Made by a program: the position numbers and the translations under genes
The notes under the pieces: model-generated
Databases searched by the model: none
Seen by the model: the letters and a program-made list of their open reading frames with translations, nothing else
What the model was told of the DNA's origin: nothing
Source: Nomia melanderi
Lineage: Eukaryota > Arthropoda > Insecta > Hymenoptera > Halictidae
Direction of reading: 5' to 3'
Assembly (NCBI RefSeq): GCF_051020985.1
Contig: NC_135010.1
Coordinates: 122,001 to 186,000 of the forward strand
DNA length: 64,000 nt
Shown here: in pieces, positions 61,701-63,545 of the stretch
Numbering within the stretch: the stretch's first letter is position 1
Layout of the letters: each line of letters begins with the position of its first letter

Positions 61701-63545
61701 AAGTTTCCTACTAAAAAAATATATTATGAGAACAAATCTTTGAGGCGTAATAAACAATCCTGGAATGTCAAAAATCGCTTACGCGTGAACTTTAGATTGG
61801 GGAATGTAGGGTAAAATGGGACGTTTTCTTTTTTAATCGTAATAATAAATCACATAGAGCAATAAACGTCTGAAACCTTTTTTGAAAGTTGTAAATAGAC
61901 ATCTGGCTATAAGGAAATAAAAAACTTGTTTAATAAAAATATTTAGTTACAAAGAAAAATACGATTTTCTACGGGTATTGAAATAAAATCATATAAAAAT
62001 ACAAAATCTTTATTTCTACTAAATTAAAATTGCTAGCTGAATATATTTAGTTGTTGGCTGATATAAATAAACCATAAATACATATGATTTTATAAGCATA
62101 AATCACAAATATATGTGCCATCTTCTTTTTCTGCACTGGTTCAATCTAATTGGTCAGTATTGATCTCATCTGCGATTCTAATTTGCTATACGTCAATACG
62201 ATTACAGGTGACTAATTAAAACTATAAACAAAGCATATACTCCAATTGCTCCTGTGATAAAGTGTTCCGTTTTGCTGCGAGCATCACACTTTAGAAAATC
62301 ATTTTTTTACAGTTTGTTCTGGGACAAAGAAATAACTTAAGTATCAAAAATACAGCTTAACGGCCGTTGAATCTAGTACTGTGATTATCTGGTTCAATTT
62401 TTTAATCGAAAGGTAAAAATAGTGTTTTAAACATCTGTAACGTCACAAATTGTTCACTAAATATCTTCGCAATACTTTTAATCAAAGAATAACTCATGAA
62501 CTGTTCTGCAGTCGATTTCAAACTACATCGAGGACTTATTAGAACCATGTTATGCGGAACCATTACTGTCCCGTTTTACCTGGCCAGTCCGTTTTACCCT
62601 GCTTTCCTCTTAACTTAAGGAAAGCTTTCCTTCTACTTAAGGAAAAACGGTTAGTTCAGAGGGAGGGGTCAGACGGTCCGACTTACGATAGATAGAAAAA
62701 GATTAAATGTCATTGGATAAAAACGATTAAATGACGAATGTTAATGTTAAATTATTGTAGGCAATTGACAAAACGTCCTTTTTCAGCAAGATGCGGAAAC
62801 ACCCGATCTATATCGCATCCGCGTACAATTCCGTTGTCGAGCATCCAAAACGATCTTTTGCAAGCCTCCAGATGCTTAATTGCAAGCAGGACCCAGGCTC
62901 TTGAACCATGACCACCTGATTCTGTACCGAAAAATAGAAAAAGCCAGGCAACACGTTGCACGGAGTAGCGCAGATTAGTTAGTTGCGCTGACAAGCTGTA
63001 GCATGCGGATGTCTGCGATTTTTACCAGTTCAATAGCTTCGAATCTTTTTTTTTCCGATTTTTCTTTTTCTGTTTTTCTGCTGATTTTCTCTGGTTCCCT
63101 ACTCGCGGTTTCGACATCATCCCCAGTTCCCTTTTTAATTCAACAGGTAACGTCAGCGTATGTAAAAGTACGGTCGTTCATAGTAAACTATTAAAAAATT
63201 AACTTGAGCCATCTCATTCTGATCGAGCTACGTGTAGATATGTACTTATATATACATGGTGTCCAGATAATGTCACTGTACCTACCTCCCTCTGTATCAA
63301 CTTGCATATGCTCTCCCTATATTATTGCATGTGCACCCATACTTTGCTTTCATTCATTTCCGTAGTTAACACTGCACACTAAATGTAATAGTACATGTAC
63401 CCACTACTGAAATGCCTTATTATTGATGAAAGGAGGATGATTAGAATTTTAAGTAAATAAATTTAAGTAAATCCGAACAACTACTCACTTCGGTAACATC
63501 CATAACCTTGATGGCTGCCAACTGACCAGTTTTGGTGTGTCGGCC
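1..63545 (-). CDS. msn: misshapen / MAP4K4-TNIK-type STE20 kinase (13 exons, both ends outside window)
   Basis: Spliced serine/threonine kinase gene on the minus strand. The chained exons encode most of the kinase domain: the AIK lysine, an acidic stretch before helix C, HRDIKGQN catalytic loop, DFG, GTPYWMAPE activation segment and C-lobe. A proline/serine-rich linker, a conserved RNSHVFKPM-LPPRRPE-DLDMLAAQLNELG block, PNRPLPPTPDEEESDRT and a poly-Q exon with RRENSDFFP follow. This order and wording match Drosophila Misshapen and vertebrate MAP4K4/TNIK/MINK1. All twelve internal junctions keep frame and use GT donors and AG acceptors. The initiator and glycine loop lie beyond 64000, and the expected CNH domain lies beyond base 1. 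Family role (known, not seen here): cytoplasmic MAP4K acting on JNK and Hippo signalling. The vertebrate-type long glutamate/arginine coiled coil after the kinase is absent from the exons found. Introns total about 61 kb, mostly transposon debris. Confidence 0.93.
206..335 (-). repeat. CAG/CAA trinucleotide tract coding poly-Gln
   Basis: Near-continuous CAG/CAA codons on the minus strand with occasional CAT (His), inside the last msn exon of the window. The mix of CAG and CAA means it is not a pure repeat, which usually lowers slippage. Length is likely variable between individuals (inference). Confidence 0.9.
593..1943 (-). other. msn: msn intron (1.35 kb)
   Basis: Intron between the poly-Q exon and the PLPPTP exon. 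It is AT-rich and holds one long (GA)n tract at 1614-1791. I saw no coding potential, element or RNA in the rest. Confidence 0.85.
1614..1791 (+). repeat. (GA)n microsatellite
   Basis: About 180 bp of GA repeat, with interspersed GGG steps up to about 1704 and pure GA from there to 1791. On the gene strand this is a (TC)n polypyrimidine tract about 150 nt downstream of the donor of exon 1944-2017. The Ser/Leu-only reading across it is an artefact. Confidence 0.95.
1944..2017 (-). CDS. msn: msn exon: PNRPLPPTPDEEESDRT block
   Basis: 74-nt exon encoding GGAPNRPLPPTPDEEESDRT then LVMKR. NRPLPPTPD(D/E)n-DRTL.MKR is a hallmark of Msn/TNIK linkers and includes a proline-rich motif suited to SH3 adaptors. 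Acceptor TTTCTAG, donor GTAAGT (1938-1943). It ends in phase 0 and is followed by KLSQMSDDRA in the next exon. Confidence 0.92.
4385..4800 (+). pseudogene. Tc1-like transposase remnant (N-terminal HTH)
   Basis: A plus-strand frame reads ISLGRSRSTIYNYLKSSKGK, closely resembling the second helix-turn-helix of Tc1-family transposases. The following 300 bases give basic, frameshifted peptide. No catalytic motif is left and I found no terminal repeats. Low certainty on the boundaries. Confidence 0.4.
6895..7090 (+). repeat. Interspersed repeat, copy 1 (other copy 50578-50770)
   Basis: About 195 bp that aligns by eye with 50578-50770 in the same orientation, sharing a GTAGAGTAA-TCAAGC start, CGAATTTCACT-TGAA, AAACCACCC and a TTTTCTTT-CC block. 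It lies just right of a TACAGGGTGTTTCGAAA motif at about 6791. Non-coding; probably a fragment of a longer element. Confidence 0.7.
7180..7470 (+). repeat. Interspersed repeat family copy (AATCGCAAAAAACTTT type)
   Basis: Carries the block TTTAGTTTCCGAGATAATCG followed by a run like AAAAACTTTTGCGATTACTA. The same block, diverged, recurs at about 25225-25320, 48060-48190 and (inverted) 48490-48620. Short ORFs over it in the different copies are similar because the DNA is repeated, not because a gene is conserved. Confidence 0.65.
7650..7790. mobile_element. Possible TTAA-type MITE fragment
   Basis: The right end reads CCCTGTCACGCCAACCGGCA inward from TTAAT (7793-7796). The left side has CCCTTATCACTCCG and an internal inverted pair (GCAGTGATACTGCC near 7722, GGCAGTATTACTGC near 7761). 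Resembles piggyBac-type non-autonomous ends, but the left boundary has no clear TTAA. Confidence 0.3.
9205..9590. repeat. Long foldback element (arms about 180 bp)
   Basis: Near-perfect large palindrome. The left arm (9205-9385) reads ATCAGCGAAAAACTAATAGT, AAAACTTAGAAT, CATTCAGCTT and AAAAAACTGAAAAGTG. The right arm (9402-9590) is its reverse complement with scattered mismatches. The centre is about 9386-9401. The outer right end, read inward, contains GGCGAATCGGAT, the same end motif as the MITE at 49517-49685. No coding capacity. Confidence 0.8.
9931..10162. repeat. Foldback repeat with ~75-bp inverted arms
   Basis: The left arm begins GTACAGTTGATTACTCCATG and runs through GAAACGGGTAGAGAGGCAAG. 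The right arm ends with the reverse complement (CTTGCCTCTCTACCCGTTTC ... GGTTACTCACATGATCCC read inward), differing mainly at an ACCGGTCGG/GCCGGCCAG patch. It is GC-richer than its surroundings. A related CCCTTGCCTCTATACCG sits alone at about 30100. Confidence 0.75.
10198..10600. repeat. Divergent inverted repeat pair (~90-bp arms)
   Basis: 10198-10290 (minus) and 10508-10600 (plus) translate to near-identical peptides, MVKIIAIEIFF... and MVKITAIEIFF..., because the DNA is duplicated in opposite orientation with about 220 bp between. The peptide similarity reflects the repeat; neither short ORF looks like a host gene. Confidence 0.65.
10904..10962 (-). CDS. msn: msn exon: Ser/His-rich linker
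   Basis: 59-nt exon encoding (L)PSTDSSSMSSHNAQNSHHQ plus one base of a Gly codon. Acceptor CTTTCAG, donor GTAAGC (10898-10903). A second donor, GTAGGA (10886-10891), lies 12 nt further on in the same phase and would add four residues (GKPK). Low-complexity sequence alone would be weak, but phase and splice signals fit on both sides. Confidence 0.78.
11830..12290 (-). pseudogene. Tc1-like transposase remnant
   Basis: Minus-strand frames read EIAHRLGRSHKVVLNFLNDP and TKYGQNKGKG, the paired helix-turn-helix region of Tc1-family transposases, with stop codons around it. Later frames are scrambled. No recognisable DDE motif or inverted termini. Confidence 0.5.
12892..13769 (+). mobile_element. 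Tc1-like element, internally deleted
   Basis: Bounded by inverted repeats GTAACAGAAGTTTTCGAACG (12892) and, from 13769 inward, GTTACAAAAGTATTCGAACG (19 of 22 positions match over the full arms). Plus-strand remnants read LRLHKD-KSYSEIAKIVNRS (HTH) then PTVKDSGSVMVWDCMAAS, KYKYLSIVKNNLKDSAHKLG and DFYFQQDNDPKHTARIVKKW, the Tc1 DDE region with the QDNDPKH second aspartate. The stretch with the first DESKF aspartate is missing, joined near 13200, and the frame breaks after position 13500. Non-autonomous relic. Confidence 0.85.
13914..15666 (-). mobile_element. Tc1-like element with IR/DR termini, transposase broken
   Basis: 1753 bp flanked by TA on both sides, with 27-bp inverted ends starting CAGTGG (21 of 27 match). 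A second copy of the end motif lies inside each terminus: TACTTA(C/T)GAACA occurs at 13921-13940, 14115-14135, 15449-15469 and 15640-15660. This is the IR/DR layout of some Tc1 elements. Minus-strand transposase remnants run from MSKRKNITSEQQRQVWHPFD (about 15325) through SESNRFKTAVDI to NVQDHLNWTEDQGSKIIFTG and ESKFNLFGSDGKIYI (14600-14740). The first catalytic Asp position reads GES, not DES, and several frameshifts are present. The C-terminal third is missing. Confidence 0.85.
16502..16906 (-). pseudogene. piggyBac-like transposase, C-terminal fragment
   Basis: 134-codon open fragment. CRRWPLQVFFNILDLTGINA, then ILYKEFTGEEISRQEFLFKL, is the region after the DDE core. CQITYCTSNKTNKICLKCKK, then YVCGKC, is the C-terminal cysteine-rich zinc-binding domain of piggyBac-like transposases, which binds element ends. 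The last cysteine pair looks altered (CKKYGENE end). The N-terminus and all catalytic aspartates are missing. Confidence 0.85.
16982..17205. repeat. Two copies of a CCTACCACGA-CAGTCA motif
   Basis: On the minus strand CCTACCACGACCAGTCATTT (about 16999-17020) and CCTACCACGAGCAGTCAAAT (about 17182-17202) are near-identical direct repeats. The region lies just upstream of the piggyBac-like fragment and may represent its terminal or subterminal repeats. No TTAA flank is intact. Confidence 0.5.
17205..17290 (+). pseudogene. pogo/jerky-type DDE transposase scrap
   Basis: The plus frame reads VKIMHLPPNVIFLVQPMDPE then AIKCIQ and stop. LPPNVTxLxQPMDQ is the signature around the last catalytic aspartate of pogo/Tigger/jerky-type transposases (DDE_1). 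Only about 25 residues are recognisable. Confidence 0.6.
17430..17600 (-). repeat. Repeat block, inverted relative to 19845-19970
   Basis: Reverse-complement reading matches 19845-19970: TATATCTCGCAAACTG versus TATCTCAGAAACTG, a CAAGTTAAA-ATTTG block, TAAGGTAATATTTAGCAC versus TAAGATAATATTTGGCAC. Probably the non-coding flank of one piggyBac-like family present twice. Confidence 0.55.
17804..18075. mobile_element. piggyBac-type MITE (272 bp, TTAA flanks)
   Basis: Flanked by TTAA at 17800-17803 and 18076-18079. Inverted ends CCTTTTCGTTACGGCGGGCA and TCCTTTCGCCACCACGGGTG match at 13 of about 20 positions. The TTAA target and C-rich ends fit piggyBac-type non-autonomous elements. It overlaps the end of a chance ORF. 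Confidence 0.6.
18421..18986. mobile_element. piggyBac-type MITE (566 bp, exact TTAA flanks)
   Basis: Starts CCCTTTGCACTCCG right after TTAA (18417-18420) and ends with the exact reverse complement right before TTAA (18987-18990). The 14-bp terminal inverted repeat is perfect. A 95-codon plus-strand ORF (18542-18829, MAQEIKSKYSKITEIYKKNV...GPSTSRRHLKRAIRRVCRRK) lies inside. It is basic, but I cannot match it to a transposase. Confidence 0.8.
20030..20560 (+). pseudogene. Possible piggyBac-like transposase N-terminal remnant
   Basis: Plus-strand frames read an acidic start (SEEEIFTDNSSNEKK), then FTGNDILSFMAHESNRHHSI and DDYWTEDALFL. This resembles the acidic N-terminus, the F-x-D-x-I...E-T/S-N-R-Y block and the DYW block of piggyBac-like transposases. 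It has many frameshifts and stops, no catalytic region, and weak boundaries. Confidence 0.45.
21034..22898 (-). mobile_element. Tc1-like element, transposase interrupted
   Basis: Inverted ends TGAATCACAAAGGTATTCGG (21034) and, inward from 22898, TGAATCACAAAAACATTCGG. The minus-strand transposase runs from SFNLRHLVIFNREKRKSYRQ and IAAMRNLKRSTVADIVNRF (22450-22590, HTH) through VIFVDESKFNIFGSNGQHMV (22110-22180, first catalytic Asp retained) and NPKNLRATFIHGEG to a C-terminus RNKEELKQRLRDEWEQTN (about 21390-21440). Frameshifts separate these parts. A 301-bp hAT element has landed in the C-terminal part, so the copy cannot be autonomous. Confidence 0.88.
21478..21778. mobile_element. Non-autonomous hAT element nested in Tc1 transposase
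   Basis: 301 bp flanked by a perfect 8-bp direct duplication CTCTATAG (21470-21477 and 21779-21786). Ends are CAAGGGTGGCCAAC and, inward from the right, AGCAGGAGTGGTCAAAC. The 8-bp target duplication and CAGGGGTGGCCAA-like end are typical of the hAT superfamily. No transposase inside. It inserted after the host Tc1 copy. Confidence 0.88.
24405..24610 (-). pseudogene. Tc1-like transposase, C-terminal fragment
   Basis: Minus-strand reading NNHPKIQNMITKCMHYTPER then VNAIIKAKGGNTN matches the Tc1 family C-terminus (VxAVIKAKGGxTKY). Upstream reads KLTEKIVEVW. No termini or catalytic motif recognised nearby. Confidence 0.65.
26170..26273 (-). CDS. msn: msn exon: acidic serine-rich linker
   Basis: 104-nt exon encoding ALSVESDSDDDLEDAGGN and NDGTLLASDPPKP plus two bases of a split Leu codon. 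Its acidic SDSDDD cluster resembles the corresponding linker of the family. Acceptor TTCGCAG, donor GTGAGT (26164-26169). The TT at its end is completed by A from the exon 15.2 kb away to read KPLPSTDS, which supports the junction. Confidence 0.88.
26274..27396 (-). other. msn: msn intron (1.1 kb)
   Basis: AT-rich intron between exons 27397-27582 and 26170-26273. The only notable structure is the right arm and loop of the hairpin at its 5' end (27370-27402). A TTAACCTTTACTGCCGG motif at about 27060 looks like one end of a piggyBac-type MITE, but I found no partner end. Confidence 0.8.
27370..27402 (-). promoter_or_regulatory. 12-bp perfect hairpin covering the 5' splice site
   Basis: GATCAAGTAAGT (27370-27381) and ACTTACTTGATC (27391-27402) are perfect reverse complements separated by 9 bases. 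On the gene strand the stem contains the last coding bases (GATCAA) and the whole donor GTAAGT. Pairing would bury the site from U1, and the mirror arm, once read on the RNA, is ACTTACTTGATC. A regulatory role is inferred from position only. Confidence 0.6.
27397..27582 (-). CDS. msn: msn exon: DLDMLAAQLNELG block
   Basis: 186-nt, phase-0 exon encoding DLDMLAAQLNELGVSQGPEA, then a proline and Ser/Thr/Asn/Gln-rich low-complexity linker ending SSILDQ. DLDxLAxxLxEL is a conserved segment of MAP4K4-type linkers. Acceptor is GTGATAG. The donor GTAAGT (27391-27396) lies wholly inside a perfect 12-bp inverted repeat. The linker is probably disordered. Confidence 0.92.
27583..29174 (-). other. msn: msn intron (1.6 kb)
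   Basis: AT-rich intron between the microexon and exon 27397-27582. I saw a short CA repeat near 27590-27604 and no elements, RNA genes or credible ORFs. Confidence 0.8.
29175..29195 (-). CDS. msn: msn microexon (21 nt, LPPRRPE)
   Basis: A 21-nt exon encoding exactly LPPRRPE, between acceptor ACCGTAG and donor GTAAGA (29169-29174). It is phase 0 on both sides and bridges HVFKPM to DLDMLAAQL. The family protein reads as a continuous KPM-LP.R.PEDLD.LA block there, so I think the microexon is real. It is a multiple of three, so skipping it would keep frame and delete seven residues. Confidence 0.85.
29196..30424 (-). other. msn: msn intron (1.2 kb)
   Basis: Intron upstream of the microexon. 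It contains a possible CAGGGTGA-ended MITE (29271-29680), a short poly-G run (about 29906-29915) and a GC-richer stretch 29930-30230. A 150-codon plus-strand ORF (29771-30223) crosses this stretch but resembles nothing and is antisense to the gene. Confidence 0.75.
29271..29680. mobile_element. Possible MITE with CAGGGTGA ends
   Basis: Starts CAGGGTGATTCTCGAG just after TA (29269-29270) and ends with the inverted CAGGGTGAGTCGTGAG at 29680. Only about 11 bases match cleanly, and the right side lacks a TA. The end motif resembles that of the DD41D element at 40417. Confidence 0.35.
30425..30606 (-). CDS. msn: msn exon: proline/serine-rich linker ending in HVFKPM
   Basis: 182-nt exon encoding VVPDPQPPSRPLPPTPRDDP, a Ser/Gly-rich stretch and SQRNSHVFKPM. 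Two candidate SH3-ligand motifs (PSRPLPPTP and nearby) suit a NCK/Dock-binding linker. The acceptor is TAGTAG, a NAGNAG tandem that would include or skip one valine. The donor GTAGGC (30419-30424) is weak. The phase-0 end leads into the 21-nt microexon. Confidence 0.9.
30607..31635 (-). other. msn: msn intron (1.0 kb)
   Basis: AT-rich intron between exons 31636-31896 and 30425-30606. I see nothing in it beyond the splice signals and chance ORFs. Confidence 0.8.
31636..31896 (-). CDS. msn: msn exon: acidic linker after kinase
   Basis: 261-nt exon encoding ERDDYRYSGSENEEDEPAL, GEPSSIVQAPGGDTLRRNF and a proline-rich tail PEPGPPARPAIPHRLIG. The EYSGSEEE/GEPSSIV/TLRR wording is typical of MAP4K4/Msn just after the kinase. 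Acceptor TATTATAG, donor GTGAGT (31630-31635). The PPARP tail could serve as an SH3 ligand, in line with NCK/Dock binding known for this family (inference). Confidence 0.92.
31897..34505 (-). other. msn: msn intron (2.6 kb)
   Basis: Intron after the kinase domain. AT-rich, with a (TA)n run at about 34266-34283 and a stretch 33100-33480 with repeated TTTACGCG/GCGTAAA-like words that may be an old MITE. A minus-strand 65-codon ORF (33769-33966) resembles nothing I know. No exon found here. Confidence 0.75.
34506..34734 (-). CDS. msn: msn exon: end of kinase C-lobe
   Basis: 229-nt exon encoding [20 protein letters not shown], the KDYHQRPYTEQLLKHPFI subdomain and the basic tail LKDHIDRCKKRKQEK that ends the kinase domain. 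Acceptor is CCAATAG. The donor GTATGG (34500-34505) is non-consensus, but using it joins the reading frame perfectly to ERDDYRYSGSENEED in the next exon, as in the family. If this donor is skipped, translation continues to a stop at about 34447 (see findings). Confidence 0.93.
34822..35033 (-). CDS. msn: msn exon: DFG and activation segment
   Basis: 212-nt exon encoding VDFGVSAQLDRTIGRRNT, then FIGTPYWMAPEV and NRSDLWSLGITALEMAES. The DFG metal-binding aspartate, the activation-loop threonines and the APE motif are all intact, so the kinase should be active. Acceptor TTGTAG, donor GTAAGT at 34816-34821. Flanking introns are only 147 and 87 nt. Confidence 0.96.
35181..35463 (-). CDS. msn: msn exon: hinge and catalytic loop (HRD)
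   Basis: 283-nt exon encoding YSNHRNIATYYGAFVKK, hinge LVMEYCGAGSVTDLV, and catalytic loop VIHRDIKGQNVLLTDNAEVKL. The HRD aspartate and the downstream lysine and asparagine are intact. It ends with one base of a split Val codon at donor GTGCGT (35175-35180), and the next exon supplies TT to begin VDFG. Acceptor is TTTCAG. Confidence 0.96.
35552..35596 (-). CDS. msn: msn exon: acidic helix-C segment
   Basis: 45-nt, phase-0 exon encoding DEEEEIKLEINVLKR, the helix-C segment of the family and the expected source of the glutamate that pairs with the AAIK lysine. Acceptor TTTCAG and donor GTAAGT are both strong. It joins exactly in frame to YSNHRNIATYYGAF in the next exon, 88 nt downstream. Confidence 0.93.
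37330..38090 (+). pseudogene. mariner transposase pseudogene with internal deletion
   Basis: Plus-strand frames read HGNELMAAVEKDASLKIGEI, AKMIDVLWSTVQKHLHKIGR (HTH), VTRDDKWIPYHSLKRKL (first catalytic Asp region), SGTPMATPKPNIYANKVWLC and then LATPDFYLFRSLQHFLGSKK through NYENVRNGIQKYFNKKSRDF. These are mariner landmarks in order. The segment with the HDNARPH second aspartate is missing: reading jumps from VNSKVV directly to LATPDFYLF. Frameshifts and stops occur throughout. I saw no terminal repeats. Confidence 0.85.
38640..38780. repeat. Possible piggyBac-like end with 16-bp palindrome
   Basis: CTAACCGTTTTAGCGCCATG is followed by the perfect palindrome CAGCGCGATCGCGCTG (38691-38706). It lies downstream of the stop of the piggyBac-like pseudogene at 39129-40400 (minus strand) and is GC-rich in an AT-rich setting. 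Likely its 3' end, with the TTAA decayed to CTAA. Confidence 0.35.
39129..40400 (-). pseudogene. piggyBac-like transposase pseudogene
   Basis: Minus strand. It starts within LPEIKAFIAV (about 40370), then EIGMTRRPTIFSYWAENSRS, FSRNRFQLIYQCFHLVDN, KELSIDESLVGTLCHSSIM (catalytic Asp), YRWGIKFWMLCDAVSQYCLS and GHYVFVDNYFSSIDLATYL (catalytic Asp). A frameshift near 39770 leads to MYLTGTIRRNRKGVPGDI, then KPCIVDCYNRYMGGVDESDK (third Asp region) and the cysteine-rich end LICVQCKKGLHPLCLHKHVC, stopping at 39129-39131. The N-terminus is missing: the copy ends about 16-40 bp from the DD41D element. More complete than 16502-16906, but broken. Confidence 0.9.
40417..42289 (+). mobile_element. DD41D-type Tc1/mariner element with ~340-bp inverted termini
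   Basis: 1873 bp flanked by TA (40415-40416 and 42290-42291). Ends CAGGCTGAATCATGAATCGT and CAGGGTGAATCACGAATCGC. The inverted similarity continues through 40417-40764 and 41952-42289, sharing for example TCAAGGTCACCTTGAATTTT and CGTTGACAAATCGAAATTT. Transposase reading begins at MSYSIDEKLEMILIYGQCGC (ATG 40897), a start known from insect DUF4817-type transposon proteins. Spacing from QHDSCPVHY to PDLTPSD is 41 residues, a DD41D signature. Defects: frameshift near 41000, in-frame stops near 41303 and 41534, and the first catalytic Asp position reads SES (41342). Non-functional copy. Confidence 0.9.
40897..41941 (+). pseudogene. DD41D transposase, frameshifted with two stops
   Basis: Reads MSYSIDEKLEMILIYGQCGC...LYAQRFPER, then a frameshift to LILKTLQETGSLLPRKKSYP (HTH region), NPQISSRQIVHECIIFQSSV, HRFYPYHVSVHRAHHGNDFH, FASESTFINHGLVNCRNLYY, PHWLRQVGRQRPWSVNVWCD, RTQMWYQHDSCPVHYTMVVR, PARSPDLTPSDYFLWGTLKE and a C-terminus ending HHFEHRYN at 41941. 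The second and third catalytic Asp are present; the first is replaced by Ser. Length (about 340 codons) is normal for the superfamily. Confidence 0.88.
43060..43210 (+). other. Weak HTH-like reading followed by TTAACCGCC end motif
   Basis: The plus frame reads MARVKNALQKDDKRKIIDYK, faintly like the start of CENP-B/pogo-type HTH proteins, and stops after 29 codons. Ends near TTAACCGCCACTGTGG (43208), which looks like a piggyBac-type MITE end without a partner. Very uncertain. Confidence 0.2.
44190..44920 (+). pseudogene. Possible Tc1-like remnant
   Basis: AATCACAAAAGTATTCGTAC (about 44195) matches the style of Tc1 ends found at 12892 and 21034. At 44511 the plus strand reads MSRKDSETSIAERKLTW, like a Tc1 transposase N-terminus, then decays. 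I found no right end and no catalytic motif. Confidence 0.4.
45700..46185 (+). other. GC-richer block, possible solo LTR
   Basis: A stretch clearly GC-richer than its flanks (45720-45985), then AT-rich sequence with ATTAATAAACG and a final TGGCTCCCGA (about 46188) reminiscent of a primer-binding site just after an LTR. No gag/pol reading and no matching second copy in the window. Speculative. Confidence 0.25.
46790..47045 (+). repeat. Interspersed repeat copy (CCAATAATACCAATCTCTATT type)
   Basis: Contains CCAATAATACCAATCTCTAT, AACAACTTCAATAA and, later, ATATTTCAAGGTCATTAAAA. The first parts recur at 53615-53735 (ATTAATACCAATCTCTATTG, AACAACTTCAATAAA) and 23495-23530 (ATTAATATCAATCTTTATTA). 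The last part recurs at 54805-54830. A repeat family of at least three diverged copies. Confidence 0.65.
47940..48700. repeat. Head-to-head inverted copies of an interspersed repeat
   Basis: 47990-48300 (plus) and 48410-48680 (minus) carry the same sequence: TTTGAACAACTTTTTC, a GTTTCCGGGATAATCGCGAA block, ATTCTGTATTCATGA-CGCG, and upstream TTAATGATTTTCTTG/TTGATGATTTTAAAAT. Same family as 7180-7470 and 25225-25320. The opposing ORFs reflect the repeat. Confidence 0.7.
49517..49685. mobile_element. MITE (169 bp) with 25-bp inverted ends
   Basis: Left end TAGGATAGATCGAGGAGAAT plus CGGAT. The right end, read inward from 49685, is TAGGGTAGATCGGGGCGAAT plus CGGAT; 22 of 25 match. The GGCGAATCGGAT part is shared with the foldback at 9205-9590 and with 8580-8592. 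No coding capacity. The outer TA dinucleotides may be the target duplication. Confidence 0.75.
50578..50770 (+). repeat. Interspersed repeat, copy 2 (other copy 6895-7090)
   Basis: Aligns with 6895-7090 in the same orientation. Shared words include GAGTAGAGTAAGTCAAGC, GCCGAATTTCACTTTGAA, GGGTAAAACCACCC and TTTTTCTTTTCC, separated by small indels. Non-coding. Confidence 0.7.
51126..51148 (+). repeat. Poly-C run (23 C)
   Basis: Uninterrupted run of 23 cytosines in AT-rich intron. Such runs are unusual in AT-rich genomes and are prone to slippage or assembly length error. Confidence 0.9.
52306..52480 (+). repeat. MITE-end repeats (ACTGCGTTTGACGAG type)
   Basis: AACCAATTAACTACATTTGG with CTTGAAATGATACTAATTCT (52306-52372) aligns with AACCAGTTAACTGCGTTTGA and CTTGAAAAGATACGAATTCT at 57105-57170. 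CTGCATTTGACGAGTACAGA recurs at about 52459. TTAA directly precedes the motif in two copies, suggesting piggyBac-type ends. Confidence 0.5.
52690..53590 (+). pseudogene. mariner (DD34D) transposase pseudogene
   Basis: Plus-strand frames read FGEGSVNIRTYRR, KFHGGNFNLEGGARDKR (mariner N-terminus), LIDENPKLIIRENTRELGIH (HTH), FLHRLVILDET (first Asp), PSVAINSILHCQQLEGVELE, VIYFHDNARPHVALTTQKKI (second Asp) and GPTDFHLFQALQNNLNGKNF (third Asp). The spacing between the last two aspartates is 34, the mariner DD34D signature. At least three frameshifts separate the blocks. I found no clear inverted termini. Confidence 0.87.
53615..53860 (+). repeat. Interspersed repeat copy (same family as 46790)
   Basis: CCATTAATACCAATCTCTAT, CTACATGAATCTCAAG and AACAACTTCAATAAATAAAA parallel the block at 46800-46910. 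It immediately follows the mariner relic. Confidence 0.6.
54120..54310 (+). repeat. Short tandem duplication in a GC-richer patch
   Basis: AAAAGGCTTTAGATAGGCCG plus TGAC (about 54238-54262) is repeated as AAAAGGCTTTAGATTGGCTG plus TGAC (about 54282-54305). It follows an AGTAATAAACATAAAG motif and a GC-rich stretch. Could be the end of an old LTR; nothing else supports that. Confidence 0.4.
55491..55826 (+). other. Unrecognised 111-codon ORF in intron
   Basis: Encodes MLENSTQMYINLEEPNDPKN, an acidic first half and a strongly basic second half (KKEAARLKILRTRKVRRQRK). It is antisense to msn, more GC-rich than its flanks, and lacks a domain I recognise. Could be transposon-derived, since acidic-then-basic N-termini are common there, or chance. 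Confidence 0.25.
56520..57110 (+). pseudogene. Tc1-like transposase pseudogene
   Basis: Plus-strand frames give LTSRETAFIVYKLKKKP (N-terminal domain), then KRLKFVKKFDDIPIDF, KKVLWSDESKFVLFNREERL (first catalytic Asp intact) and RAWRKQKMGYDK, followed by a SSVMAWGYFA-like stretch. These match Tc1 order. Several frameshifts and stops. The C-terminal half is replaced by the MITE-like block at 57105-57170. Confidence 0.75.
57960..58332. mobile_element. MITE with CGATTTACACGG-type inverted ends
   Basis: Left end GCCCTCGATTTACACGG just after TTA. The right end, read inward, is ATCCCCAATTTATACGG after TTA; about 12 of 17 match. Internal related words (TTTACACGGCA, ATTGCACGATTTC) recur. Resembles pogo/Tigger-type ends; about 370 bp, non-coding. 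Confidence 0.55.
58683..59231. mobile_element. MITE (549 bp) with TA flanks
   Basis: Ends AGGTGGAGTGGTGTAAGTGC and, inward from 59231, AGGTGGAGTGGGGTAAGTGC (one mismatch), each preceded by TA (58681-58682, 59232-59233). No coding capacity. Typical non-autonomous Tc1/mariner-type or pogo-type structure. Confidence 0.82.
60130..60300 (+). other. GC-rich patch of unknown nature
   Basis: About 170 bp of clearly elevated GC with CpG-containing words such as GACTCCGCGTCGAGCGGG and GCGTGCGTGCGGACGCACGC. Neither strand encodes anything I know and there is no tRNA cloverleaf by eye. Could be an LTR or SINE fragment. Confidence 0.3.
60768..61007. mobile_element. Probable piggyBac-type MITE (240 bp)
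   Basis: Left end CCCTTAACGGGGCAACG immediately after TTAA (60764-60767). The right end, read inward, is CCCTAACGGGCCAG, preceded by TAAA rather than TTAA. Inverted match about 11 of 13 with one indel. A 115-codon chance ORF spans it. Confidence 0.5.
61806..62602. mobile_element. MITE with GGGTAAAAYGG inverted ends (~797 bp)
   Basis: Left end TAGGGTAAAATGGGACG (61807-61823); the right end, read inward, is GCAGGGTAAAACGGAC. A second copy of the end word (GGTAAAACGGGAC inward) lies at about 62568-62580. Non-coding, AT-rich interior. Confidence 0.6.
62752..62994 (-). other. Unrecognised 80-codon ORF with non-random look
   Basis: Encodes a peptide containing SGGHGSRAWVLLAIKHLEAC, then RSFWMLDNGIVRGCDIDRVF. 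More GC-rich than the intron around it and on the same strand as msn. An adjacent minus-strand stretch (63015-63110) reads ETASREPEKISRKTEKEKSE. Possibly an old transposon fragment. No splice signals tie either to msn. Confidence 0.25.
63489..63545 (-). CDS. msn: msn exon: beta-3 strand with catalytic lysine
   Basis: 57-nt, phase-0 exon encoding GRHTKTGQLAAIKVMDVTE. It is the stretch just after the glycine loop of MAP4K4-type kinases and carries the ATP-anchoring lysine in AAIK. Minus-strand acceptor is TTTTTCAG at 63546-63553 and donor is GTGAGT at 63483-63488. The preceding exon (start codon, glycine loop) is not in the window, and the next exon is 27.9 kb away. Confidence 0.93.
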
